DNA of 54,289 nt, from the NCBI GenBank assembly GCA_946625485.1, contig CAMOTB010000003.1:1-54289 (forward strand), written 5' to 3'. Shown here in pieces: positions 23,502 through 33,054 of this stretch. The notes under the pieces were generated by a model. That model saw only the letters and a program-made list of their open reading frames with translations. It had not been told where the DNA came from and ran no database searches. Source of the DNA: an uncultured Bacteroidales bacterium. GTDB lineage: Bacteria > Bacteroidota > Bacteroidia > Bacteroidales > UBA932. Made by a program: the position numbers and the translations under genes. Position 1 is the first letter of the stretch, and every line of letters starts with the position of its first letter.

Positions 23502-25085
23502 ATGAAAAAGATACTCTTCACCCTGACCCTCTGCGCCGCTGCGCTTGCCATCATCCCTTCCTGCGTCCCGCTGGACACGCCCCCGTATGACCGGGAGACG
23601 GACCTGAACTTCTGGGAAGAGGATCCCAACGCGGCTTTCAGCGCGCTGAACAGCTGCTATACTTCGCTGACCGACATATTCGAACTGGTATACCGCGACG
23701 GCATGACGGACAACGCCTATGTCAAGGGCGGTCACGATCAGGCCATCGGCAACGGCTCCTACGGCACGTCCGAAGGCTATGTCTATGATGTCTGGAACCG
23801 TCATTTCAGCGGTATCCGCATCTGCTGCGAACTCCTGACCCACATCGACCGGGTCCCCAATATGGACGCCACGCTCAAGGCCCGCTACATCGCTGAAGCC
23901 AAGACGCTGCACGCGTTCCATTACTATGAGCTCTATACCCGTTTCGGCGGTGTCCCGTGGATTGAGAAACCGATCTCGATCGAAGAGAGCCGTACCCTTT
24001 CCCGCGACAGCCGCGAGACCGTGGTCGGCAACGTGATCGCCGAGCTCAAGGAAGTCATTGCTTCCAACGCCCTTCCCGCTTCCTACAGCGGGGATGACCG
24101 CGGCCGCGTGACGAAGTGGGCTGCGGAAGCCCTCCTCGCCCGCGTCTATCTCTTCGAAGGCAACTGGTCTGAACTGAAGAACACGACCGACGAGATCATC
24201 TCCGGCAGCGGCGCTTCGCTCCATCCGAGCTACACGGGCCTCTTCGAGGTGGCCAACGAGTACTGCTCCGAAATCCTTCTCGCCACGCAGTACACGCCCG
24301 TCTCCCGCGAGCACAACATCATGTACAACATCGTTCCTCCTTCGCTGGGCGGCTATTCCAACCTCGCTCCGCTCCAGGAACTGGTGGACAGCTACGTGAT
24401 GCTCAACGGCAAGGCCATTACCGACCCGGCTTCCGGCTACGATGCCGCCCATCCCTTTGACAACCGGGATCCCCGCCTGGCCGCGACCGTGATCTACACG
24501 GGCAACTCCTATCCGCTGCCCGGCGGCGGCACGGCCGTCATCGACTGCGAGAACGGCAGCGATGCCTACAATGCCACCTCCGACGTCACTCCGACCGGCT
24601 ATTACATCCGCAAGTGGTGGGACAATACCTACCGCCTGACCCTGCAGTCCGGCCTCAACGCCATCCTGATCCGCTACGCTGACGTCCTTCTGATGAATGC
24701 GGAGGCCAACGTTGAGCTCGGCACCTTCGACGCCGCAGTCTGGAACAAGACCATCCGTCCCATCCGCGAGCGGGCAGGCTTCACCGATGCCGCCGCCCTG
24801 GAATTCCCCGCCGGCGCTGACTATCGCGCCCTCGTCCGCGGCGAACGCCGCTCCGAGCTGGCCTTCGAAGGCGCCCGCTGGGCCGATATCATGCGTTGGA
24901 AGACCGCTGAGAAAGTACTCAACGGCTGGTGTCACGGCCTTTACACCGGAGCCACCGTGGGTACGGACAACGGCTTCGTCCGTATCGAGAGCCGCCAGTT
25001 CATGCCTGAAAAGCACTATCTCTGGCCCATCCCGCAGAAGGAGCGCGACATGAACAAGAACCTTGATCAGAACCCTAACTGGTAA
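23502..25085 (+). CDS. SusD/RagB-type glycan-binding lipoprotein
   Basis: 527 residues, a surface lipoprotein that caps the SusC barrel and captures glycan. Signal peptide with lipobox IIPSC, then PLDTPPYDRETDLNFWEED, TPR-like helices (ARYIAEAKTLHAFHYYELYT, FGGVPWIEKPI), and the typical C-terminal stretch ILIRYADVLLMNAEANVELG, RRSELAFEGARWADIMRWK and HYLWPIPQKERDMN. The ATG at 23502 was chosen because it gives the signal peptide and has a strong Shine-Dalgarno sequence. It follows SusC after 17 bp and precedes the SusE-like gene by 6 bp. Confidence 0.95.
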   Translation: MKKILFTLTLCAAALAIIPSCVPLDTPPYDRETDLNFWEEDPNAAFSALNSCYTSLTDIFELVYRDGMTDNAYVKGGHDQAIGNGSYGTSEGYVYDVWNRHFSGIRICCELLTHIDRVPNMDATLKARYIAEAKTLHAFHYYELYTRFGGVPWIEKPISIEESRTLSRDSRETVVGNVIAELKEVIASNALPASYSGDDRGRVTKWAAEALLARVYLFEGNWSELKNTTDEIISGSGASLHPSYTGLFEVANEYCSEILLATQYTPVSREHNIMYNIVPPSLGGYSNLAPLQELVDSYVMLNGKAITDPASGYDAAHPFDNRDPRLAATVIYTGNSYPLPGGGTAVIDCENGSDAYNATSDVTPTGYYIRKWWDNTYRLTLQSGLNAILIRYADVLLMNAEANVELGTFDAAVWNKTIRPIRERAGFTDAAALEFPAGADYRALVRGERRSELAFEGARWADIMRWKTAEKVLNGWCHGLYTGATVGTDNGFVRIESRQFMPEKHYLWPIPQKERDMNKNLDQNPNW

Positions 25086-25091
25086 TCGGAT

Positions 25092-27578
25092 ATGAAAAAG
25101 ATTTTCCGCATATTTTCAGCCTTGCTGGTCCTGGCGACGGCCTGCCAGAAGGAATATGTACTGAATACGGACTTCGCGATGCCCACGTCCCTGTCGTCTC
25201 CGGAGGCTGTGACCCTCGACGTCACCTCCTCCTCGACCGTGGAACTTTCCTGGCAGGGCGGTGGTGCCGCTGATGGCGGTATCGTCCTGTACGAAGTCCT
25301 CTTCGACCGCGAGGGCGGAGACTTCTCCGATCCGCTCACGGTGCTTCCCAGCGACCTCGGCGCCTACCAGACGCTGACGCTCAGCCATGCGACCCTCAAC
25401 ACGATCGCCCGCAAGGCCGGGATCAAGCCCAACGAGAGCGGCAACTTCATCTGGACCGTCCGCGGCTCCAAAGGCGGCGAGTCCAAGCTCTATGACGGCT
25501 TCAGAACCCTGCGCGTGATCCGCGGCGAGGGCATCGACAACATCCCCGAGCATCTCTTCATCTCCGGTTCCGGCGCCAAGGAAGCCGGCCAGGAGTTCCG
25601 CGTGGCCGCCGAAGGCCTCTACATCATCTACACCCAGGCGGGTGCGGGTGAGATCAAGCTGACCTCCGAGAAGAGCGGCGGCTTCTCTTTCTATGCTGAT
25701 GAAAACGGCAAGCTCAGTGAGGGCGACGGTGCCTATGTGCTGACCGAGTCCCCGTCGACGGGTCTCGTCCGCATCACGGTGGACTTCAACACTTTGGGCT
25801 TCAAGGTGGAAGAGGTCGATCCGAAGGTGCGCTGCATCTGGGGCGCCACTTATGCCGACATCGCCATCCTCGAATACCAGGGTGACGGCAAGTTCGTCGG
25901 CGACGGCGACGTCGTCTTCTACGGCCCCGGCCGCGAAGGTACGCCGAGCTGGTGCTCATGGGTTGAGGAGCGTTACTACTTCATCGCCAAGATCAATGGC
26001 GAGGAGCGCTGCTGGGGTTCCGCCACTTCCGGCGGCAATGCCACGACGCCCGACGGTACGGCCGAATTCTATCAGATCGGCGAGTTCACCTGGAGCCAGT
26101 GGGACAACCTCTGGAAGATGGATCACGCCTATGACCTGAGCCACCTCACCTTCACGATCGACACCAATAAAGACAACACATGGACACACTCCTACCAGGG
26201 TGGCGCGATCCAGTACGACCAGCCGACCGAGGCTCCTGCCGACCTGGTGCTCTACGGTGCCGCGGCCGAGGTGGAAGGCCAACCCTTCCGCAAGGCTTCC
26301 GACGGCGTGTTTGTCATCTATGCCAAGCTGGGCGCCGGCGGCATCTCCTTCCGCGCTTCCGATGGCACGAAGTATTTCGCCGACAGCGAGAAGAAGCTCT
26401 TCATCGGCGGCCGCAGCTATGAGACCGCGGCTTCCGAAGGCGTCACCCGCCTGACCGTGGACTTCAACACCAACCTGATCTCCTTCGAAGAGATCGGCAC
26501 CGACGTACGCCTGATCTGGGGCGCCACCTACGCCGACATCGCGGTCCTGAGCTATCAGGGACAGGGCAAGTGGTCCGGCGAAGGTCATGTCCAGTTTATC
26601 GATCCTTCCCGTCCCGAGACCAACCCGCCGAGCTGGCTGGGCTGGACCGAGGAGCGCTACTACTTCATCGCCAAGGTGAACGGTGAAGACAAGTGCTGGG
26701 GCCGCCTCGACGGCGAGTCCGAGGAACGTCCCGACGGCGAGGTCTCCCCGACCTTCTACGACATGGGCGAGTTTGCCTGGGATCAGTGGAGCCACCTCTG
26801 GAAGATGGCTTCCGCCCTGGACAACAGCGATGTAGCCGTCACGATCAATACCAATGATGAGGGCCACTTCAAGCACAGTTTCGTCAAGCAGACCCAGGAT
26901 CCTTTCCCGCCGTCCGTGGCTCCTTCCGCGCTGACTCTGAGCGGGTCCGGAGCCGAGGTGGAAGGCCAGGCCTTCCGCAAGGTGACCGATGGTGAGTTCG
27001 TTCTCTACGCCCGCCTGAAGGATGGAAAAATCTCCTTCCGGGGTGATGGCAAGAACTATTTCTACGACGCGGAGAAAGGTCTCCTCCAGGGCGAAGGCGA
27101 GGGTACTTCCACGGCTTCCGCCGATGGCGCTGCGACCAAGCTGACCGTCAACTTCAAGGACCTCACCGTCAAAGCGGAGTCCATCGACAAGGTCCGGATG
27201 ATCTGGGGCTGCTGCTTCGGCGACATCGTCACGATGTCCTACGAGGGCGCCGGCGTCTGGAAGGGCAGCGGCAAATGTGAGTTCGTCCAGCCGGGCGACC
27301 CGCGCTGCAGCTGGCTCAGCTGGGTGGAGGAGCGCTACTACTTCGTCGTGACCGTCAACGGTTCCGAAAGCATCTGCTGGGGCCGCCTGGATGGCGAGGA
27401 CGCCGAGAACCGCCCCGACGGCGAGGTCTCTCCGACCTTCTATAACTGCGGCGAGTTCGGCTGGAGCCAGTGGGACCATCTCTGGAAGATGGCGACCGCG
27501 ATGGACGGCAGCAACATTGAAGTCAAGCTCTACACCAACAAGGACGGTGTGATGACTCATACGATTACCAAACTTTAA
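25092..27578 (+). CDS. SusE-like surface lipoprotein with three tandem ~230-aa repeats
   Basis: 828 residues. Lipobox ATAC (near residue 17), an N-terminal SusE-like Ig domain (about 25-150; VELSWQGGG, FIWTVRGSKGG), then three tandem repeats starting near residues 155, 387 and 615. Each has a GxEFR/QxFRK opening, an IxWGxxYADIA-like strand, a WxEERYYFIAKINGE strand and a closing FxWSQWDxLWKM. In SusE/SusF-type proteins such repeats are starch-binding domains; here they would bind alpha-mannan, giving three sites on one surface protein. Conserved Trp and Tyr in each repeat are candidate sugar platforms. Placement right after SusD fits the usual C-D-E order. Confidence 0.85.
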   Translation: MKKIFRIFSALLVLATACQKEYVLNTDFAMPTSLSSPEAVTLDVTSSSTVELSWQGGGAADGGIVLYEVLFDREGGDFSDPLTVLPSDLGAYQTLTLSHATLNTIARKAGIKPNESGNFIWTVRGSKGGESKLYDGFRTLRVIRGEGIDNIPEHLFISGSGAKEAGQEFRVAAEGLYIIYTQAGAGEIKLTSEKSGGFSFYADENGKLSEGDGAYVLTESPSTGLVRITVDFNTLGFKVEEVDPKVRCIWGATYADIAILEYQGDGKFVGDGDVVFYGPGREGTPSWCSWVEERYYFIAKINGEERCWGSATSGGNATTPDGTAEFYQIGEFTWSQWDNLWKMDHAYDLSHLTFTIDTNKDNTWTHSYQGGAIQYDQPTEAPADLVLYGAAAEVEGQPFRKASDGVFVIYAKLGAGGISFRASDGTKYFADSEKKLFIGGRSYETAASEGVTRLTVDFNTNLISFEEIGTDVRLIWGATYADIAVLSYQGQGKWSGEGHVQFIDPSRPETNPPSWLGWTEERYYFIAKVNGEDKCWGRLDGESEERPDGEVSPTFYDMGEFAWDQWSHLWKMASALDNSDVAVTINTNDEGHFKHSFVKQTQDPFPPSVAPSALTLSGSGAEVEGQAFRKVTDGEFVLYARLKDGKISFRGDGKNYFYDAEKGLLQGEGEGTSTASADGAATKLTVNFKDLTVKAESIDKVRMIWGCCFGDIVTMSYEGAGVWKGSGKCEFVQPGDPRCSWLSWVEERYYFVVTVNGSESICWGRLDGEDAENRPDGEVSPTFYNCGEFGWSQWDHLWKMATAMDGSNIEVKLYTNKDGVMTHTITKL

Positions 27579-27587
27579 CGCTTCGCA

Positions 27588-28820
27588 ATGGAAATCTTGC
27601 GTACTTTGTTTTCCCTGATGGCGGGATTGCTGCTCCTTTCATGCGATCCCGCCCAGGAGAAATATGAACCCGGCAAAGGGGGAACTGAAGGTGGCGGCGA
27701 CAAGCCTGCCGTGTCCTGGCACGAGCGTGCCTGGGAAACCTATGGTGCCATCGACCGCCTGTACCGGGTCGGGTCCGGCGCCACGGCGGGCTTCTACAAC
27801 GAGAACTACCCGAAGGGCAGCGGCGACCTGGCGGCCTCTTTCCTGTGGCCCTACGACGGCCTGCTCTCCGGTGTCGCCCTTCTCAACCGTCTCGGCTATG
27901 AGGTGGGCTACAAGGCCAAGGTGGACCGATTCCAGGCTTACTGGCGCTCCAGCGGAGCGGTCGCCGTCGGCGGCTATGGCTCCCAGACCAACGGACAGAC
28001 TGGCGGAGGCGACCGTTTCTACGATGACAATTCCATCGTCGGACTCAACCTGGTGGAGGCCTACCGGCAGCTCAAGGATCCGGTGTACCTCACCCGCTGT
28101 GCGCAGATCGTGCCGTTCCTGCTTTCCGGCGAGGACGATGTCCTGGGCGGTGCCCTCTGGTGGTGCGAGGGACAGAAAAACAAGCCCGGCGTCGAGGACA
28201 GCAACAAACCGGCCTGTGCCAACGGCTATGCCCAGTGGTTCCTGCTGAGTTATTATGAGTTCTGCCCCGAGTCGGAAAAGGCCGGTATCCTGGCTTTGGC
28301 CAAACGCTTGTACGACTGGGAGTACAAGAACCTCCGCGACCCTGCCGACAACGTGTACTGGAACTCCAAAGGGGCCGACGGAACCATCAATACCACCAAG
28401 TGGACCTACAACTCCGGCGCCATGATCGCCGCCGGCGTGCGCCTGTACAAGATCACGGGCGAGACCCACTACCTCAACGAGGCCAAGGCCACGGCGGATG
28501 GGGCGTTCAACTACTTCGCCCGCAGCCGGAACGGCATCCCTCTCTGCTATCCGCTCAATGACCCCTGGTTCACGATCAAACTGATCCGTGCCTACATCGA
28601 GCTGGAGCCCTACCACACGGCTTGTTCCCGTTATATCACGACTTTCGTCGCCGACCTTGAGCGGGCCTGGAACAAGGCCCGGGGTGACAACGGCCTCTTC
28701 CTCGAAGACTGGAGCGGGGTCAAGTCCAACCCGGCCCGCGACAAGTCCCTCCTGATGCAGGATGCCGTCCTGGAATCCCTGGGCGCGATCGCCCTTTACA
28801 AAGGAGAACAAAAGAAATAA
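27588..28820 (+). CDS. GH76 endo-alpha-1,6-mannanase lipoprotein
   Basis: 410 residues. Lipobox LLSC, a Gly-rich linker, then an (alpha/alpha)6-barrel of the GH76 type. The catalytic Asp pair lies in RFYDDNSIVGLNLVEAY; other conserved segments are SFLWPYDGLLSGVALLNRL, ALWWCEGQKN and KWTYNSGAMIAAGVRLYK. GH76 enzymes cut the alpha-1,6-mannan backbone of fungal cell walls. As a lipoprotein in the SusCD operon it may sit at the surface and make fragments for import. A second GH76 lies at 31189; the pair may divide labour between surface and periplasm, as in B. thetaiotaomicron mannan loci. Confidence 0.9.
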   Translation: MEILRTLFSLMAGLLLLSCDPAQEKYEPGKGGTEGGGDKPAVSWHERAWETYGAIDRLYRVGSGATAGFYNENYPKGSGDLAASFLWPYDGLLSGVALLNRLGYEVGYKAKVDRFQAYWRSSGAVAVGGYGSQTNGQTGGGDRFYDDNSIVGLNLVEAYRQLKDPVYLTRCAQIVPFLLSGEDDVLGGALWWCEGQKNKPGVEDSNKPACANGYAQWFLLSYYEFCPESEKAGILALAKRLYDWEYKNLRDPADNVYWNSKGADGTINTTKWTYNSGAMIAAGVRLYKITGETHYLNEAKATADGAFNYFARSRNGIPLCYPLNDPWFTIKLIRAYIELEPYHTACSRYITTFVADLERAWNKARGDNGLFLEDWSGVKSNPARDKSLLMQDAVLESLGAIALYKGEQKK

Positions 28821-28823
28821 AAC

Positions 28824-31175
28824 ATGAAACGCGTTTTCTCCCTCATCCTGGTCCTCGGGACCCTGGCGGCTTGCGCGCCGGATTATACTTCCTATGTCAA
28901 TCCCAACATCGGCACCGTGCACAGCCGCTGGTTCGTCTATACCCCGGCTGCCGTACCCTTCGGCATGGCCAAACTCGGCCCTTCCACCAATGGTACTTAC
29001 GGCAATGCGAGTGGCTGGGAAGCCGTCGGCTATGATGATACGCACACTTCGATCGACGGATTCCCCTGTTTCCACGAGTTCCAGGTAGGAGGCCTGGCCC
29101 TGATGCCCGTCAGCGGTGAGCCCCTGACGGTCCCCGGCCGCCTGGAAGACCCTTCGGCAGGCTGGCGCTCCCGTTTCGACAAGTCCGATGAGACGGCCAC
29201 GCCCGGCTACTACAGTGTGCTTCTCAAGGACTACGATGTCTTCGCCGAGCTGACCGCCACGCCGCGCGTCGGTTTCCAGCGTTTCACCTTCCGTCAGGGA
29301 GGCGAGGGGCATATCCTGGTCAATGTCGGGACCCGGGAGGGGGAGAGCGGCGCGATCCGCGACGCCTGGGCCGAGTGTGACGGCCGTATCCTCCGCGGCA
29401 AGATTGTCTCGGAGCCCGAATATGTCAAGAAATACCAGGCCGGCGCCACCGTGGATATGTTTTTCTACGGCGAGTTGTCCCGCGAGCCGGAGGGCGTCAG
29501 CGCCTTCCACGTGGGTGGAGAGCGCAGTGCCGCTTCTTCCGTCGAGGGCCCCGGCGCTGTCCTGAGCCTGGACTATGAGCTGGAAGAAGGCGAACAGGTC
29601 GTCGTCCGGCTCGGCCTGTCCTATACTTCCGTCGAGAATGCGAAAGCCAACCTCGAGGCGGAGGCCTGCAAACTGGACTTCAACACCGCCGCCAAACAGG
29701 CCCGCAAGTGCTGGAAACAGGCTCTGGGCCGTCTGGAGACGGAGGGAGGCACGCCGGAGAACCGGATCAAGTTCTATACCGGTCTCTACCACGCCCTGCT
29801 GGGCCGCGGCCTGGCGAGCGACTGCAACGGCGCCTATCCGCGCAACGACGGCAGTGTGGGGCAGATCCCGCTGGACAAGAAAGGCCGTCCGGTCCACAAC
29901 CATTATAACACGGACGCCATCTGGGGCGGCTACTGGAACCTGACCCCGCTCTGGAGCCTGGCCTATCCGGAATACTACAATGACTGGGTGTCCAGCCAGT
30001 TGCTGGTCTATCAGGATGCCGGCTGGCTGGGCGACGGCATCGCCTGCAGCAAATATGTCTCCGGCGTGGGGACCAATATGGTCAGCATCGCCTTTGCGGG
30101 TGCCTACAACAGCGGCATCCGCTCCTACGACATCGCCCGGATGTACGAAGCCGCCCGCAAGGACAACCTTGAGTGGGAAGGCCGCATCGAAGGCGCCGGC
30201 AAGATGGACGTGCGCCAGTTCGTGGAGAACGGCTATGTCCCCTATGTGACGGATCCGGGCTTTGTCGCCCATGAGGGCGGCGCGACTTTCTCCGTCTCCC
30301 ATACCCTGGAATACAGTTTCAGCGCCTATGCCACCGCCCAGATCGCCAAGCAACTGGGGCATACCGAAGATTACGAGCGCCTGATGGAGCTCTCCGACGG
30401 CTGGGCCAAGGTCTTCGACGACAGCCTCAAGCTGGTGCGTCCCCGCGTGCCGGGCGGCGCTTTCATCGACAACTTTGATCCGCTGGAATCCTGGCGCGGC
30501 TTCCAGGAGGGCAACGCCGTACAGTATACCTTCTTTGTCCCGCAGCACCTCGACTCGCTGATCGCGCGTCTGGGCGAAGAGGTCTTCAACGAACGCCTGG
30601 ACGGGATCTTCACCGAGGCGCGCAAGAGCATCTTCGGCGGAGGCAAGACGACCTACGCTTTCTCCGGCATCAACAGTCCCTACAACCACGGCAACCAGCC
30701 CTGCCTGCACGAGCCCTGGCTCTTCAACTTCTCCGGCAAGCCGTACCTGACGCAGAAATGGGTGCGCCTGATCTGCGACGAGTTTTATGGAACGGACGGG
30801 GAGCACGGCTACGGCTATGGCCAGGATGAGGACCAGGGCCAGCTGGGCGCCTGGTATGTGATGAGTGCGATGGGGTTGTTTGACGTGCAGGGCGGCGCTC
30901 CTTCGGAGCCGACCTTCCAGCTCGGCAGTCCCGCCTTTGACAAGGTTGTCGTGCATCTGAGCCCCTTCAACGCCAAAGGGCGCAAGTTCGTCATCCGTAC
31001 GGAAGGCCTCGCCCCCGATGCTTTCTATGTGCAGGGAGCGCGTTTCAACGGCAAGCCCCTGCAGGAGAACTGGCTCTATCGCAAGGATGTCCTTGCCGGC
31101 GGCGAACTGGTCCTCCAGCTGGGCACTGAGCCTTCCGACTGCTGGAATGCCTCCCGCCCGCCGGTATCACGTTAA
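28824..31175 (+). CDS. GH92 exo-alpha-mannosidase
   Basis: 783 residues. Signal peptide with lipobox AACA, then YVNPNIGT, the standard GH92 opening, a beta-sandwich and an (alpha/alpha)6 barrel. Conserved parts are NTDAIWGGYWNLTPL, FQEGNAVQYTFF (Glu as likely general acid), CLHEPWLFNF with the His-Glu pair reported for alpha-1,2-specific members, and GYGQDEDQGQLGAW with the Asp pair expected to act as base. GH92 enzymes are calcium-dependent inverting alpha-mannosidases that strip mannose from side chains. Residue roles are transferred from known GH92 structures by eye. It lies 3 bp after the GH76 gene and 13 bp before the next. Confidence 0.92.
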   Translation: MKRVFSLILVLGTLAACAPDYTSYVNPNIGTVHSRWFVYTPAAVPFGMAKLGPSTNGTYGNASGWEAVGYDDTHTSIDGFPCFHEFQVGGLALMPVSGEPLTVPGRLEDPSAGWRSRFDKSDETATPGYYSVLLKDYDVFAELTATPRVGFQRFTFRQGGEGHILVNVGTREGESGAIRDAWAECDGRILRGKIVSEPEYVKKYQAGATVDMFFYGELSREPEGVSAFHVGGERSAASSVEGPGAVLSLDYELEEGEQVVVRLGLSYTSVENAKANLEAEACKLDFNTAAKQARKCWKQALGRLETEGGTPENRIKFYTGLYHALLGRGLASDCNGAYPRNDGSVGQIPLDKKGRPVHNHYNTDAIWGGYWNLTPLWSLAYPEYYNDWVSSQLLVYQDAGWLGDGIACSKYVSGVGTNMVSIAFAGAYNSGIRSYDIARMYEAARKDNLEWEGRIEGAGKMDVRQFVENGYVPYVTDPGFVAHEGGATFSVSHTLEYSFSAYATAQIAKQLGHTEDYERLMELSDGWAKVFDDSLKLVRPRVPGGAFIDNFDPLESWRGFQEGNAVQYTFFVPQHLDSLIARLGEEVFNERLDGIFTEARKSIFGGGKTTYAFSGINSPYNHGNQPCLHEPWLFNFSGKPYLTQKWVRLICDEFYGTDGEHGYGYGQDEDQGQLGAWYVMSAMGLFDVQGGAPSEPTFQLGSPAFDKVVVHLSPFNAKGRKFVIRTEGLAPDAFYVQGARFNGKPLQENWLYRKDVLAGGELVLQLGTEPSDCWNASRPPVSR

Positions 31176-31188
31176 CACAGCAAGCGTC

Positions 31189-32373
31189 ATGAAAAAGTAC
31201 CTTTACGGCTTGATCGCCTTGTCGCTTTTCGCGTGCGGAAACAGTGGAATCGAGCCTGTAGGCCCCTCCAACGGAGGGAAAGACAACACCACTCCGGTCG
31301 CTCCGGTCGTATCTGCGGACAACTGGGCCGCCTTGGCAGATTCCTGCACGCATGTGCTGGTTGCCAATTTTCTGGATCCCTCTACGGGAACCTTCTGGTC
31401 CACACCCAACGACATCGAGCATTCCTCCTCCAATATTTATTGGCAGCAGGCTCACGCGTTGGACGTGCTGCTCTACAGCGCGCAGCGGATAGCCGCTTCC
31501 GATCCCACCCGGGCCGCCCAATACCTGGATTATGCCGGCAAGTGGGTTGCCAACTACGCCAACAACTACAACCGCAGCCATCGCGGAGAGGGGACTTACG
31601 GCGGATTCTTCAACCAGTGGACCGATGACATGGCCTGGATCTGTCTGACCCTGATCCACATCTCGGAACTGTCCGGTAAGGCGGAGTACCGGGATACGGC
31701 CAAGGAGATCTTTGACCGTTATATCTGGCCCCGCCGGGTATCTTCTTCCAAAGGGATCGGCTTGCCTTGGACGGACCGGGATGAGGACAAGAACAACCTC
31801 AATGCCTGCACCAATGCGCCGTCCTGCCTGGTGGCCGCCCTCCTGTATGAGAAATACAAGGGCGAGTATCTGAACATTGCGAAAACCCTATACAACTATT
31901 GCATCGCCAACATGCCGGATGAGGAGCGGGTGGAAGAACCGCCGCTCAGCTATACGCAAGGCACTTTCGGCGAGGCCTGCCGGAAGCTGTTCCACCTGAC
32001 GGGGGACAAGACCTATATGGCAAAGGCAGGGACGGTGCTGCAGTACGCGTTCACGAGCAACCGCTGCACGACGGCCGGTATTCCGCGGGATGAAGGCAGC
32101 AATATGGACCAGAGCCTGTTCAAGGCCGTCCTGATCCCGTATGCCGTCAATTACGTGCTGGACGCGGATGCGGATTCGCGGACGGCGCAGACGCTGAAGG
32201 AGAAGCTTTTGCTCTCGGCCAAGACGCTGTCCAAGAACCTGGATCGCAGCCGCTATCCGCGGATGTATTGCAATTTCTACTGGGGTTCGCCCTTTACAGG
32301 CTCGACCGCCTCGATGGGCGCCCAGGCCAGCGGTGCCTCCCTCCTGGAAGGTGTCGCTAGATTGCCGAAATAG
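31189..32373 (+). CDS. Second GH76 endo-alpha-1,6-mannanase lipoprotein
   Basis: 394 residues from the ATG at 31189, chosen for its signal peptide and lipobox LFAC; the longer frame to 31018 runs into the GH92 gene. The catalytic pair is in FFNQWTDDMAWICLTLIHIS, with SSSNIYWQQAHALDVLL and PLSYTQGTFGEACRKLFHLT as further family segments. It differs clearly from the GH76 at 27588 (DDMAW instead of DDNSI), so it is not a recent duplicate. It closes the mannan operon. Its 3' end overlaps the convergent gene by 17 bp. Confidence 0.9.
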   Translation: MKKYLYGLIALSLFACGNSGIEPVGPSNGGKDNTTPVAPVVSADNWAALADSCTHVLVANFLDPSTGTFWSTPNDIEHSSSNIYWQQAHALDVLLYSAQRIAASDPTRAAQYLDYAGKWVANYANNYNRSHRGEGTYGGFFNQWTDDMAWICLTLIHISELSGKAEYRDTAKEIFDRYIWPRRVSSSKGIGLPWTDRDEDKNNLNACTNAPSCLVAALLYEKYKGEYLNIAKTLYNYCIANMPDEERVEEPPLSYTQGTFGEACRKLFHLTGDKTYMAKAGTVLQYAFTSNRCTTAGIPRDEGSNMDQSLFKAVLIPYAVNYVLDADADSRTAQTLKEKLLLSAKTLSKNLDRSRYPRMYCNFYWGSPFTGSTASMGAQASGASLLEGVARLPK

Positions 32374-32947
32374 AGTATTTCTGGCGGTAAAGCTCCATCG
32401 CGGCGCCGATGCGGAAGAGGACGGTGTAGGTGCGCGCAAGGATATAGAAACCCTGCGCCGTCTGCGCCTCCACCCCTTCGTGGCGGATCAGGCCGAGGGC
32501 GGCCAGGGAACAGCTGTTGAGGGTTTTCGCCAGTTTGATCGCCTCGTCGGAGCCTAAATCCAGCCCCAGCACAAAGTGCAGGATCCCCTCGTCCATGTCG
32601 TCCCAGCCGTTGGGTCCGTACAGGTCTTTGTATTTCATATCCTTGTAACGGGTCCAATCCTCGTCCCAGCGGTGGGCGACAGCCATTCCGATGAATCCCG
32701 GCCAGGCTACCGCCGCCTCCGGGTAGTCATTGAACTCCCGGACGGCGTCTGCGATATAGTCCTGAATGTATTCTTCCCACTTCGCATCGATGTCCGGCGA
32801 AGAGAGCAGCGTGTCCCCAAGGACTCCGGCCGTCTTGCACAGTTTCATCAGGCCGTTCTGCAAGGTCCGTTCGTAATTGTCATACACCAGACGGTCCGCG
32901 GCTGAAACCCGCGGGAAGGATCCTTGTCTTGTTTTTTGCGCTGCCAT
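32357..32947 (-). CDS. Conserved hypothetical cytoplasmic protein (196 aa)
   Basis: 196 residues, no signal peptide and no membrane helix. It is rich in Trp, Tyr and acidic residues: DAKWEEYIQDYIADAVREFN, YPEAAVAWPGFIGMAVAH, DMKYKDLYGPNGWDDMDEGI and LNSCSLAALGLIRHEGVE. It is mainly helical. I do not recognise a family with confidence; similar orphan proteins occur in Bacteroidales. It is convergent with the mannan operon and divergent from the sirtuin gene, with its own promoter, so it is probably not part of the mannan system. Confidence 0.75.
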   Translation of the reverse strand: MAAQKTRQGSFPRVSAADRLVYDNYERTLQNGLMKLCKTAGVLGDTLLSSPDIDAKWEEYIQDYIADAVREFNDYPEAAVAWPGFIGMAVAHRWDEDWTRYKDMKYKDLYGPNGWDDMDEGILHFVLGLDLGSDEAIKLAKTLNSCSLAALGLIRHEGVEAQTAQGFYILARTYTVLFRIGAAMELYRQKYSISAI

Positions 32948-32972
32948 CGGTCTTTTTTTTATGATTTCGGCG

Positions 32973-32980
32973 CAAAGATA
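32973..32980 (-). promoter_or_regulatory. -7 box of the conserved hypothetical gene
   Basis: TATCTTTG on the minus strand, 25 nt before the start codon at 32947. A CAAA at 32993-32996 is too close to be a standard -33. Confidence 0.5.
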
Positions 32981-33054
32981 CGCTTTTCAGGACAAAGAAG
33001 CCCTTGTTTTTCTATGCGGAAATGAAGAAATTTGCTATTTCAAACCGATAAATC

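Noticed and set aside
30661..30720. GNQP in the GH92 protein, read at first as a lost catalytic acid (Glu to Gln) and a mannose-phosphate specificity
   Set aside because: By spacing from the HE pair and the DED motif the general acid should be the Glu of the EGN segment (FQEGNAVQY), which is intact; the protein is an ordinary GH92 on this evidence.
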